Assembly (NCBI GenBank): GCA_025363315.1
Contig: JANYED010000216.1
Location: 1-36,067, forward strand
Reading direction: 5' to 3'
Origin: Polaromonas sp.
Lineage (GTDB): Bacteria > Pseudomonadota > Gammaproteobacteria > Burkholderiales > Burkholderiaceae_C
Length of the DNA stretch: 36,067 nt
Part shown: piece by piece, positions 7,895 to 16,331 of the stretch
Numbering within the stretch: the stretch's first letter is position 1
Layout: the number at the start of each line of letters is the position of its first letter
The notes under the pieces: generated by a model
Database searches by the model: none
What the model was told of the DNA's origin: nothing
The model's input: the letters and a program-made list of their open reading frames with translations, nothing else
Made by a program: the position numbers and the translations under genes

Positions 7895-10800
7895 TTGTCC
7901 ATTCACGTCGCCCTCAGCCACATTACTCACTACAAATACGACCGCTTGGTCACCCTCGGCCCACAAATTGTGCGCCTGCGCCCGGCCCCGCACAGCCGAA
8001 CGCAAATTTTGTCGTATTCGCTAAAGGTTGAGCCTGCGGACCATTTCGTCAACTGGCAGCAAGACCCGTTTGCCAACTACCAGGCGCGGCTGGTCTTCCC
8101 CAAGCCGACGCGGGAATTCAAAGTGACGGTGGACATGGTGGTTGATATGGTCACGCTGAACCCGTTTGACTTTTTTCTGGAGCCTGAGGCGGAGGAGTTC
8201 CCGTTCAAGTATTCAGACGCCATGGCGCAAGAGCTGCTGCCTTATTTGGCAGTAGAGCCCGCCACGCCGCTGCTCCAGGCCTACCTGGACAAAATTGACC
8301 GCACGCCGCGCCGCACGAACGACTTTTTGGTTTACATCAACCAGCGGCTGCAAAAAGACATCAAGTACACCATCCGCATGGAACCGGGCGTGCAAACGCC
8401 TGAGGAAACGCTTGACAAAGCACTGGGCTCGTGCCGAGACACGGGCTGGCTGCTGGTGCAGCTGCTGCGCCACTTGGGGCTGGCCGCGCGCTTTGTGTCG
8501 GGGTATTTGATTCAACTTAAAGCCGATGTCAAGTCACTTGACGGCCCCAGCGGCACTGAAAAAGACTTTACCGACCTGCACGCCTGGTGCGAGGTGTTTT
8601 TGCCCGGCGCAGGCTGGGTCGGCTTGGACCCGACATCGGGCTTGATGGCGGGTGAAGGCCACATCCCGCTGGCCTGCACGCCCGAGCCATCAAGCGCAGC
8701 GCCGATTGAAGGCGGGGTGGATGAGTCTGAAGTCGAATTTGGCCACCACATGGGCGTGACGCGGATTTACGAATCCCCCCGCGTGACCAAGCCTTACACC
8801 GACGAGCAATGGGCCGCGGTGCAGGCACTCGGCGAGGCAGTAGACCGTGACCTGGCTGCGGGGGATGTGCGCCTGACGATGGGCGGCGAGCCAACCTTTG
8901 TGGCAACAAATGACCCAGACGGCGCTGAATGGAACATCGATGCGCTGGGCCCGACCAAGCGCGGCTACGCGACCCAACTGGTGCAAAAGCTGCGGGCTGA
9001 ATATGGTCAAGGCGGCTTTTTGCATTTTGGCCAGGGCAAGTGGTACCCGGGTGAGCAATTGCCCCGCTGGGCACTGAGTATTTTTTGGCGCCGGGACGGC
9101 CAACCCGTCTGGCAAAACCCGGCCTTATTTGCCAACGAGTCTGAACCGTGCAACTACACCGCGCAAGACGCCGCCCGCTTTACCGCCACGCTGGCCGACA
9201 AACTGGGTTTGCCGCCTGACCACATCACGCCAGGTTTTGAGGATGTTTGGTACTACCTGTGGCGCGAGCGCCGCTTGCCTGTCAATGTAGATCCGTTTGA
9301 GTCAAAACTTGACGATGCGATGGAGCGTGAGCGGTTGCGGCGCGTGTTCATGCAGGGCTTGGACTCGGTTGTCGGCTACGTGCTGCCTTTGAAGCCGCGA
9401 CCTGTCGTACCGGGTTCTGTCGCACCGCTGGCCGGACCAGCGTGGACGACCGCCCCCTGGTTCTTCAGGGGCGAACGCATGTACCTCATGCCGGGCGATT
9501 CGCCGATGGGCTACCGCTTGCCGCTAGATTCTGTGCCGTGGGTGTCTAAAACCGACAATCCCTACACGCCAGAAGAAGATCCATTCGCGCCGCGCAGCGC
9601 TTTGCCGCAAGCCGCCGCATTTGTCGGGCGCTACAACGCCAGTTTGCCAGTCAACCAACGCCTGCAAACCACGACCCAACGGGTAGAGCAATATTTATCA
9701 GGCTTCAAACACGGCGTACCGCCAAGGTATGAGGCCAGGCGCGTGCTGCAACCCACCAGCGCGCCTCAACCCATGATGTCGCAGACAGTTGACGGTTCAG
9801 CTCGCGTGCCGAATGCGTTTGAGTCAGCTGCGTGGCTGACGCGAACTGCACTGTGCATTGAAGTGCGTGACCCTAAGCGGGCCAACGGCCCGAAAGCCAA
9901 GGCAGAGGCAGATGCCAAAACGGCTGGTTTGAAGAGTGTCAAAGGCGAGTTAGGTGCGCTCTACATTTTCATGCCTCCTATGGAGAGGCTGGAGGACTAC
10001 CTCGATTTGTTAGCCGCAATTGAGGCGACAGCGGAAAGCCTGAAGCTGAAAATCGTGCTCGAAGGCTACCCACCGCCGCGCGACCCACGCATGAAGGTAC
10101 TGGCTGTTACGCCGGACCCAGGCGTGATTGAAGTCAATATTCACCCGGCTGAAAACTGGGGCCAACTGGTGGCACACACCGAGTTTTTATACCAAGCCGC
10201 GCACGAGACGCGCTTGTCGGCAGAAAAGTTCATGACCGATGGCCGCCACACCGGCACGGGCGGTGGCAACCACTTTGTGATGGGCGGTGCTACGCCCGCA
10301 GACAGCCCGTTTTTGCGCAAGCCAGAAGTGCTGGCCAGCCTGGTCGCGTACTGGCACAACCACCCATCGCTGAGCTACTTGTTCTCCGGCATGTTCATTG
10401 GCCCCACAAGTCAGGCCCCGCGCGTTGACGAAGCGCGCAATGACCAGTTGTACGAGCTGGAAATCGCCATGCGCGAGATAGCAGTCAACCGCGAGAAATA
10501 CGGCCAAAACATGCCGCCTTGGATTGTTGACCGCACGCTGCGCAATATTCTTGTTGACGTGACCGGCAACACCCATCGCAGCGAGTTTTGTATCGACAAG
10601 CTCTATTCACCAGATTCATCGACAGGTCGCTTGGGCCTGCTGGAACTGCGTGCCTTCGAGATGCCGCCACACGCCCGCATGAGCATTGCCCAGCAGTTGC
10701 TGCTGCGCGCATTGGTGGCGCACTTTTGGAACAAATCGTATCTGCAAGCCAGCAACCGCCTGACCCGTTGGGGCACCGAGCTGCATGACCGCTTCTTGTT

Positions 10801-11437
10801 GCCATCGCTGGTGCGCATGGACTTCAAGGACGTGCTGACAGAACTGAACGAAGCAGGCTACGCGTTTGACATGGCCTGGTTTGAACCGCACTTTGAGTTC
10901 CGCTTCCCCATGATTGGTGAGGTCAAAGTCAGCAGTATGGAACTGACCCTGCGCAACGCGCTGGAGCCGTGGCATGTGATGGGAGAAGAAGGCTCATCCA
11001 CTGGCACGGCGCGCTATGTCGATTCGTCGCTGGAGCGAATCGAAGTCAAGGCCACTGGCCTGAATGACAGCCGCTATGTGGTGACGGTGAACGGCCGCGC
11101 ATTGCCGCTGCAAAACACCGGCACAGTGGGCGAGTATGTGGCCGGTGTGCGCTACAAGGCGTGGAACCCGCCGTCTTCATTGCACCCGTCGATTGGCGTG
11201 CATGCGCCACTCACGTTTGACATTGTTGACACCTGGATGGAGCGATCACTGGGCGGCTGCCAGTACCATGTGTCGCACCCTGGCGGTTTGAGTTACGCCA
11301 GTTTGCCCGTTAATTCGTACGAAGCTGAAAGCCGCCGCCTGAGTCGCTTTTTACAGATGGGGCACACGCCGGGCAAGATGAAGGTTGCACCGGCTCAAGC
11401 ATCGAAAGAATTTCCGTTCACGCTTGATTTGCGATAA
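7895..11437 (+). CDS. Transglutaminase-like/DUF2126 (putative amidoligase) fusion protein
   Basis: The 1180-residue protein begins MSIHVALSHITHYKYDRLVT, the family's normal opening, so the TTG at 7895 is taken as start. Residues 1-~160 form the bacterial transglutaminase N-terminal domain. A transglutaminase core follows, with triad Cys180 (GSCRDTGW), His229 (LHAWCEV) and Asp245 (GLDPTSG). From about residue 295 to 1130 it matches DUF2126 (COG4196), annotated in Pfam as a putative amidoligase: RLTMGGEPTFVATNDPDGAE, FGQGKWYPGEQLPRWA, GRHTGTGGGNHFVMGGATPA. It is the first gene of the right cluster, followed after 33 bases by the ATP-grasp/alpha-E fusion. Together they are predicted to build and process an amide-linked product of unknown identity. 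No signal peptide is seen. Confidence 0.92.
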   Translation: MSIHVALSHITHYKYDRLVTLGPQIVRLRPAPHSRTQILSYSLKVEPADHFVNWQQDPFANYQARLVFPKPTREFKVTVDMVVDMVTLNPFDFFLEPEAEEFPFKYSDAMAQELLPYLAVEPATPLLQAYLDKIDRTPRRTNDFLVYINQRLQKDIKYTIRMEPGVQTPEETLDKALGSCRDTGWLLVQLLRHLGLAARFVSGYLIQLKADVKSLDGPSGTEKDFTDLHAWCEVFLPGAGWVGLDPTSGLMAGEGHIPLACTPEPSSAAPIEGGVDESEVEFGHHMGVTRIYESPRVTKPYTDEQWAAVQALGEAVDRDLAAGDVRLTMGGEPTFVATNDPDGAEWNIDALGPTKRGYATQLVQKLRAEYGQGGFLHFGQGKWYPGEQLPRWALSIFWRRDGQPVWQNPALFANESEPCNYTAQDAARFTATLADKLGLPPDHITPGFEDVWYYLWRERRLPVNVDPFESKLDDAMERERLRRVFMQGLDSVVGYVLPLKPRPVVPGSVAPLAGPAWTTAPWFFRGERMYLMPGDSPMGYRLPLDSVPWVSKTDNPYTPEEDPFAPRSALPQAAAFVGRYNASLPVNQRLQTTTQRVEQYLSGFKHGVPPRYEARRVLQPTSAPQPMMSQTVDGSARVPNAFESAAWLTRTALCIEVRDPKRANGPKAKAEADAKTAGLKSVKGELGALYIFMPPMERLEDYLDLLAAIEATAESLKLKIVLEGYPPPRDPRMKVLAVTPDPGVIEVNIHPAENWGQLVAHTEFLYQAAHETRLSAEKFMTDGRHTGTGGGNHFVMGGATPADSPFLRKPEVLASLVAYWHNHPSLSYLFSGMFIGPTSQAPRVDEARNDQLYELEIAMREIAVNREKYGQNMPPWIVDRTLRNILVDVTGNTHRSEFCIDKLYSPDSSTGRLGLLELRAFEMPPHARMSIAQQLLLRALVAHFWNKSYLQASNRLTRWGTELHDRFLLPSLVRMDFKDVLTELNEAGYAFDMAWFEPHFEFRFPMIGEVKVSSMELTLRNALEPWHVMGEEGSSTGTARYVDSSLERIEVKATGLNDSRYVVTVNGRALPLQNTGTVGEYVAGVRYKAWNPPSSLHPSIGVHAPLTFDIVDTWMERSLGGCQYHVSHPGGLSYASLPVNSYEAESRRLSRFLQMGHTPGKMKVAPAQASKEFPFTLDLR

Positions 11438-11470
11438 TTTGATCTCGTTCTAAAGTGATGACGAGACAAC

Positions 11471-14098
11471 GTGCCGCATAACAACAAAACACTCTTTTCC
11501 GAAAACGCCGAGGAATCGCCGGACATGCTGGCCGCAGCCTTGGCGCCGCCAGCCACCAAAGGACACTTTGACGAGCTGCGTGGTCACGCACACGCGCAGC
11601 CATTGCAGTCGCAGTCGCAGTCGCAGTCTCAATCTCAGGGCACCCAAACCCAGTCGCAGGTCACGGCTCCATCGGACGCAAGCGCGGGACTTGCACCGGG
11701 CTGGACAACGTTTTTTAACTTTCTGGGCACAGACGGTTTTGAAGACTTAAACCACCGCAGCGCCAACTTGCGCAGGCAAATCCGCGACAACGGCGTTACC
11801 TACAATGTGTATGCGGACGCCAATGGCCCGCAGCGCCCCTGGTCGCTGGACTTGTTTCCGCTGATCATTTCGCCCAGCGATTGGGCGGGTATTGAAGCTG
11901 GCATCACCCAGCGCACCCGCTTGCTAAATGCGGTGATGGCCGACGTGTACGGCCCGCAAACCTTGCTGCGCCAAGGCTTGCTACCCGCCGCGCTGGTGCA
12001 AGGCCACCCCGGCTACCTCCGTGCCATGCAAGGCGTGCAACCTGCGGGCAATATGTTTTTACACATCGCTGCATTCGACATGACACGCGGGCCCGACGGC
12101 AAATGGTGGGTGGTGGGTCAGCGCACGCAAGCGCCATCCGGGCTGGGCTACTTGCTTGAGAACCGACTAAGCATTTCAATGCTGTTTCCCGAGGCGTTTC
12201 GCGGCATGCAGGTGCAGCGCCTCGCGGACTCATATGATTCACTGATCAACAGCATGAAGGCGCTCAGCCCTGTCGCTGACAGCCGCATTGTTCTGCTGAC
12301 CCCCGGCCCCTATAACGAAACGTATTTTGAGCACGCATATCTCGCGCGCTATCTGGGGCTGACGCTGGTCGAAGGCAGCGATTTGCTGGTGCGGCATGAA
12401 AAGCTGTACCTCAAAACGCTGCAAGGGCTGGAGCCCGTGCACGGCATTTTGAAACGGCTGGACGACGAGTTTTTAGACCCGCTGGAACTACGTTCTGACT
12501 CCACACTGGGCGTGCCGGGCTTGTTGCAGGTCATACGTGCTGGTCATGTGCAGGTGGCCAATGCACCAGGCTCGGCGTTTTTAGAGTCTCCTGCGCTGCT
12601 GGGATTTCTACCTGCCTTGTCTGAACATTTGCTGGACGAAACCCTGCGTCTGCCGTCGCTCAGCACCTGGTGGTGCGGTGAGCAAGCGGTGATGCAGGAC
12701 ATGCTGCCGCAATTAAAAAACTGCGTCATCAAACCGACCTACCCGGGCTCGCGCATGGAGTCGGTTATCGGCCACACGCTAAGCCAGCGCGGACTGGACG
12801 AATGGGCCGGCCGCATTTTGCGCAACGGCGAAGACTACACCGTGCAGGCCTATATGCCATTGGCGCAAACGCCGACCTGGCAAGGTGAAAAGATTGCACC
12901 GCGCGCTGCTATGCTGCGGCTGTTTGCCCTGCCCGATGGCGCAGGCGGCTGGCGCGTGCTACCGGGCGGGCTGGCGCGGCTGGCGGGCAAAGACGAAAAC
13001 ATTGCGTCCATGCAGCGCGGCGGCAGCAGCGCTGACGTATGGGCCTTGGGCGACCCCAAACCGAGCAGCACGCAAACCGCGCAAAACACCAGCTCGGCGA
13101 TGGCTGCGCAGGCTGCTTTGCCACTGCTGCGCAAGCAACCCGTGACCAGCCGAGCGGCTGAAAATTTATTCTGGCTGGGGCGCTACACCGAACGCGCTGA
13201 AAACGCGCTGCGCCTGGCGCAAATTGCGCTGCAAAGCCTGGCCGGGGAGGACCAGTCATCGCAACCGCTGCTGGCATGGATCAGCCAGATGGCAGCAGAC
13301 CACGGACTGGTGCTATCCGATGTGCCAGCGGCGACACAAGCCAAACGTGTTTTTGAACGCTCGTTGATCGCTGGGCTGGCCGATGCCAACCAAGCCAGCG
13401 TGGGCTTTAACCTGCGCGCCTTGAAGTCAGCCGCGTCGGCCGTGCGCGAGCGCCTGTCGCAAGAGCAGTGGCATGTGATTGTGCAGATGGAACAGGATTT
13501 TTTCAGGCGCTGTGAGATGTTCACCCCGGCACATCAGGCACATCACGACTACTCTTCCATCGACGCCCTGCGCGCACTGGACACCACCAGCAATTACTTG
13601 GCCGCCATCACCGGCGCGCAAACCGACCGCATGATGCGCGACGACGGCTGGCGACTGCTTAGCGTTGGCCGCCACATCGAAAGGCTGGCCACGCTGTCGG
13701 GTGCGCTGGCAAGCAGCTTTGCGGCAAGAGCTGTGTTTGACAATAGCGGCTTTTCGGCAGTTGTGGCGCTGTTTGACAGCACCATCACCTTTCACGCGCA
13801 ATACCAGCAGAGGCGCGACTTGCCCGCGCTGCTGGACTTGCTGGTGCAGGACCTGGACAACCCCAGATCACTCAGCTGGGTGATCAAGACGATGCGGGGC
13901 AGGCTATCGACACTGACGGACGACGCAGCGGACGCGCAAGCCAATCTGGCAGCAACGCTAAGGCTGCCGGATGTGGCTGCGGCCGATTTGGCCGGCGAAT
14001 TTGGGCACTGCCAGTCCGCCGCTTTTGCGCTGTCAGACGCAGTCTCGCGCCGCTATTTCAGCCATGCCAGCAGCGGCAGTCAAAGCCTGGGAGCCTGA
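11471..14098 (+). CDS. Circularly permuted ATP-grasp / alpha-E fusion protein (right cluster)
   Basis: The 875-residue protein joins the two families that are separate genes in the left cluster. Residues about 75-540 are the ATP-grasp part (SLDLFPLIISPSDWAGIEAG, VLLTPGPYNETYFEHAYLAR, RLDDEFLDPLELR). Residues about 555-860 are alpha-E (AAENLFWLGRYTERAENALR). Compared with the left-cluster paralogue, the acidic VLEDNLRVPSG stretch is VVGQRTQAPSG here, and the glycine-rich KEVHGAGGYG is KPTYPGSRM. Its ATP-grasp centre therefore differs and may be specialised. The N-terminal ~70 residues are low-complexity and contain PLQ(SQ)n. The GTG at 11471 has a weak ribosome site; the ATG at 11525 is an alternative. 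The next gene follows after five bases. Confidence 0.9.
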   Translation: MPHNNKTLFSENAEESPDMLAAALAPPATKGHFDELRGHAHAQPLQSQSQSQSQSQGTQTQSQVTAPSDASAGLAPGWTTFFNFLGTDGFEDLNHRSANLRRQIRDNGVTYNVYADANGPQRPWSLDLFPLIISPSDWAGIEAGITQRTRLLNAVMADVYGPQTLLRQGLLPAALVQGHPGYLRAMQGVQPAGNMFLHIAAFDMTRGPDGKWWVVGQRTQAPSGLGYLLENRLSISMLFPEAFRGMQVQRLADSYDSLINSMKALSPVADSRIVLLTPGPYNETYFEHAYLARYLGLTLVEGSDLLVRHEKLYLKTLQGLEPVHGILKRLDDEFLDPLELRSDSTLGVPGLLQVIRAGHVQVANAPGSAFLESPALLGFLPALSEHLLDETLRLPSLSTWWCGEQAVMQDMLPQLKNCVIKPTYPGSRMESVIGHTLSQRGLDEWAGRILRNGEDYTVQAYMPLAQTPTWQGEKIAPRAAMLRLFALPDGAGGWRVLPGGLARLAGKDENIASMQRGGSSADVWALGDPKPSSTQTAQNTSSAMAAQAALPLLRKQPVTSRAAENLFWLGRYTERAENALRLAQIALQSLAGEDQSSQPLLAWISQMAADHGLVLSDVPAATQAKRVFERSLIAGLADANQASVGFNLRALKSAASAVRERLSQEQWHVIVQMEQDFFRRCEMFTPAHQAHHDYSSIDALRALDTTSNYLAAITGAQTDRMMRDDGWRLLSVGRHIERLATLSGALASSFAARAVFDNSGFSAVVALFDSTITFHAQYQQRRDLPALLDLLVQDLDNPRSLSWVIKTMRGRLSTLTDDAADAQANLAATLRLPDVAAADLAGEFGHCQSAAFALSDAVSRRYFSHASSGSQSLGA
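11606..11662 (+). repeat. Coding Ser-Gln hexanucleotide repeat at the fusion N-terminus
   Basis: A CAGTCG-type hexamer array starts at 11606 and encodes QSQSQSQSQSQ, then GTQTQSQ. The first four repeats are perfect and later ones drift (TCT, CAA). Copy-number change would lengthen or shorten the peptide without shifting the frame. Confidence 0.85.
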
Positions 14099-14103
14099 AC
14101 GCC

Positions 14104-15021
14104 ATGCTGCTCAGTCTGACCCACGAGACCCACTACAAATACACACCAGCAGTTGAAAATGCTGACCATGTGCTGCATCTGAGCCCACCCAGCAACGCTG
14201 CACAAACTGTGCTTGATCACCGTCTGGACATCAGCCCCAAGCCGCAGCACCTGCGGGCAACCAAAGACGTTTACGGCAACAACTGCAGCTTTTTTTCACT
14301 GCAAGGCAGCCATGACGAGCTGGCTGTGACGGCGCACAGCACGGTGCAAACCCACCTGCAGCCGCACGCGCCGGCTTCTCAGCTGCCGTGGGAGCGCGTG
14401 CGCGACATGTTCCGCTACCGGGCCGGTGCGCCGTACAACAGCGCCTGGGAGTTTTTGTTTGCGTCGCCGTACGTGCCGCGCGGTGCGGCCTTTGCTCAAT
14501 TTGCAAGCCCCAGTTTTAGGCCCGGTGTGCCGCTGGTCGCCGCAGCTACCGACCTCATGGCACGCATCCACAGCCACATGACGTACGACGGCGACAGCAC
14601 CGATGTCAACACCCCCGCTCTGGCAGCGCTGCAACAGGGTAAAGGCGTGTGTCAGGACTTTGCGCACATCATGGTGGCCTGTTGCAGGGCGATGGGCTTG
14701 CCAGCCCGCTACGTGAGCGGTTACATGTTGACGCAGCCGCCGCCCGGTCAGCCCCGCCTCGTTGGCTGCGACGCATCGCATGCCTGGGCATCGGTGTATT
14801 GCCCCGATGATGACGGTGGCGGTGACCCTCAAAAAGGTCAGTGGTATGACTTTGACCCCACCAACAACCGCGTGCCGGGTGAGGACTACCTCACGCTTGC
14901 AACAGGCCGTGATTTTCTGGACGTATCGCCTTTGCGCGGCGTGATTCGCGGCGGGGCGCAGCATGCACTGCGTGTGGCGGTCACTGTCATGCCCATCGAA
15001 CCCCTGCTTCATCTTGATTAG
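14104..15021 (+). CDS. Transglutaminase-like protein (right cluster, third gene)
   Basis: The 305-residue protein starts MLLSLTHETHYKYTPAVENA, the family's N-terminal domain, and has an intact core: Cys183 (GVCQDFAH), His226 (SHAWASV) and Asp251 (FDPTNNR). It begins five bases after the stop of the ATP-grasp/alpha-E fusion, so the three genes are one operon. It parallels the third gene of the left cluster but is longer and diverged. The role is predicted amide-bond cleavage or transfer on the cluster's product; the substrate is unknown. It ends with TAG, followed by two direct TCTTCATTA repeats (15022-15040) of unclear meaning. No terminator is evident before the RidA gene. Confidence 0.9.
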   Translation: MLLSLTHETHYKYTPAVENADHVLHLSPPSNAAQTVLDHRLDISPKPQHLRATKDVYGNNCSFFSLQGSHDELAVTAHSTVQTHLQPHAPASQLPWERVRDMFRYRAGAPYNSAWEFLFASPYVPRGAAFAQFASPSFRPGVPLVAAATDLMARIHSHMTYDGDSTDVNTPALAALQQGKGVCQDFAHIMVACCRAMGLPARYVSGYMLTQPPPGQPRLVGCDASHAWASVYCPDDDGGGDPQKGQWYDFDPTNNRVPGEDYLTLATGRDFLDVSPLRGVIRGGAQHALRVAVTVMPIEPLLHLD

Positions 15022-15080
15022 TCTTCATTAATCTTCATTAGTCATATTTAATTGCACTGAATCAACCCAAGGAAAACGCC

Positions 15081-15566
15081 ATGACCACCCTTTCAACCGA
15101 CGTTTACAAACAATTGGCCGAACTGAACATCACGCTGCCGCCCGTCTCAGTACCGGCAGCAGCCTACGTGCCTTACGTGCAAACCGGTAACCTGATTTTT
15201 TTAAGTGGCAACATCGCCAGAAAAGACGGCCAGGCGTGGGTGGGCCAGCTGGGCAAAAACATCACGTTAGACGAAGGCAAGGCTGCCGCGCGCGTGGTCG
15301 CCATCGGGCTGGTGGGTACGCTGCATGCGGCGATGGCAGCCAAAGGCAAAACCCTTAACGATGTGACGCGCATCGTCAAGGTCATGAGCCTGGTTAATTC
15401 CACTGCTGACTTTACCGACCATCACCTGGTCACCAACGGCGCCAGCGAGCTGCTGGGCCAGGTGTTTGGCCCGGTGGTGGGGGCGCATGCCAGATCCGCC
15501 TTTGGCGTGGCGCAGCTGCCAATGGGCGCTTGCGTGGAGATTGAAATGATTGTTGAGCTTGCCTGA
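15081..15566 (+). CDS. RidA/YjgF/YER057c family protein
   Basis: The 161-residue protein is longer than classical RidA (~128) and resembles the YjgF-like subgroup with VSVPAAAYVPYVQTGNLIFLSG near the N-terminus and HARSAFGVAQLPMGACVEIE near the C-terminus, which holds the arginine that usually contacts substrate carboxylate. Classical members hydrolyse reactive enamines and imines; this subgroup's substrate is unsettled. The ATG at 15081 has AAGGAAAA upstream. It lies 59 bases after the right cluster with no clear terminator, so read-through from that operon is possible. A link to amide chemistry is only a suggestion from position. Confidence 0.9.
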   Translation: MTTLSTDVYKQLAELNITLPPVSVPAAAYVPYVQTGNLIFLSGNIARKDGQAWVGQLGKNITLDEGKAAARVVAIGLVGTLHAAMAAKGKTLNDVTRIVKVMSLVNSTADFTDHHLVTNGASELLGQVFGPVVGAHARSAFGVAQLPMGACVEIEMIVELA

Positions 15567-15603
15567 GGCATTTCAATCCATCCCTGCCCAATGTTCAGCG
15601 GCG

Positions 15604-15876
15604 ATGCATCCCAGTGACCTGCAAATACAAGACGCCCTGCTGGCCCTGATCAAACAGCGGGGCGAGCAATTAAGTGCCTGTCCCTCGGAAGTTGCCCGAG
15701 CCCTGCTGCCGGGTGAGTGGCAAACCCTGATGCCGCGCGTCAGGCAGGTTGCGGGCGAGCTGGCTTTGCGCGGGCTGCTGGACATTTCGCAGCGCGGCAA
15801 ATCCGTATCGCCATCGACGCTGCCCAACGGCCCATGGGCAGGACCGATACGTGTGCGATTGCCGCGCGCTATGTAA
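15604..15876 (+). CDS. DUF3253 domain protein
   Basis: This is a small protein of 90 residues from the ATG at 15604. It shows the DUF3253 pattern: IQDALLALIKQRGEQLSACP, then SEVARALLPGEWQTLMPRVR, then LALRGLLDISQRGK, with a C-terminal GPIRVRLPRA. The fold is probably a winged-helix-like domain; function is unknown. An in-frame TTG at 15550 would add 18 residues and overlap the RidA gene; the ATG start is preferred because the family begins near this point. The stop is immediately followed by a dispersed repeat copy. Confidence 0.85.
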   Translation: MHPSDLQIQDALLALIKQRGEQLSACPSEVARALLPGEWQTLMPRVRQVAGELALRGLLDISQRGKSVSPSTLPNGPWAGPIRVRLPRAM

Positions 15877-15925
15877 TTAGGAGCCGCTGGCGCCCGTATT
15901 TATTGGTCTGTGGCTTTTTTTATAC
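15868..15925 (+). repeat. Dispersed ~55-bp repeat, copy 4
   Basis: GCTATGTAATTAGGAGCCGC, then TGGCGCCCGTATTTATTGGT, then CTGTGGC. It overlaps the last codons and stop of the DUF3253 gene. An inverted copy lies at 16278-16331. Confidence 0.7.
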
Positions 15926-15954
15926 TAAAAATGTAAAATTTCTGGGGAAACGGT

Positions 15955-16277
15955 TTGCCTGAACGCATCGTTCAGCACCGCTCGCTGGGCTCAGAAGCTG
16001 GTTTACGCGCAACCATTGCTGCAGCACAAAAAGACGCCAGCAACCCGTTCAAGAGCGTCATGCGGTCTTACCAGTTGTACATGCTGAACGGTCAAACCGC
16101 GTTGACTGACCTGCAAAACGACCGCTAACCTGACGTAAAGCTGGAGAGCTTTGCACAGTTTGCGGCAGGAGCGATGGTTGAAGGTGCGGCGCGACGTGGT
16201 GTCGTATTTCATGCCGCTTTTCGGATCGTTTTTCAGGGCCTTTTTAGGACAATTATTGGGGCATTTTTTCGATATTT
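15955..16277 (+). pseudogene. Unrecognised small ORF or gene remnant between inverted repeats
   Basis: From a TTG at 15955, after a GGGG-rich stretch, 57 codons read a protein-like sequence (RATIAAAQKDASNPFKSVMR, then SYQLYMLNGQTALTDLQNDR) ending in TAA at 16126-16128. The same frame continues beyond the stop with another plausible stretch (LESFAQFAAGAMVEGAARRG) to about 16270. This suggests a degraded gene with an internal stop rather than two genes. I do not recognise the family. It is bracketed by two repeat copies in opposite orientation. No other gene is seen in 15877-16330. The alternative is a genuine 57-residue protein plus chance open frame. Confidence 0.35.
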
Positions 16278-16331
16278 TGTGGCTACATCCCAATAAATAC
16301 GGGCGCGAGTAGCTACTTAATTAATAGTATT
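16278..16331 (-). repeat. Dispersed ~55-bp repeat, copy 5 (inverted)
   Basis: On the minus strand: ATACTATTAATTAAGTAGCT, then ACTCGCGCCCGTATTTATTG, then GGATGTAGCC. It ends at the stop codon of pcaF and is oriented opposite to the copy at 15868-15925. Confidence 0.75.

Noticed and set aside
7895..15021. Calling the right cluster a proteasome-like (Anbu) operon
   Set aside because: No Ntn-hydrolase or proteasome-type protein is encoded anywhere in the window; only its frequent companion families are present.
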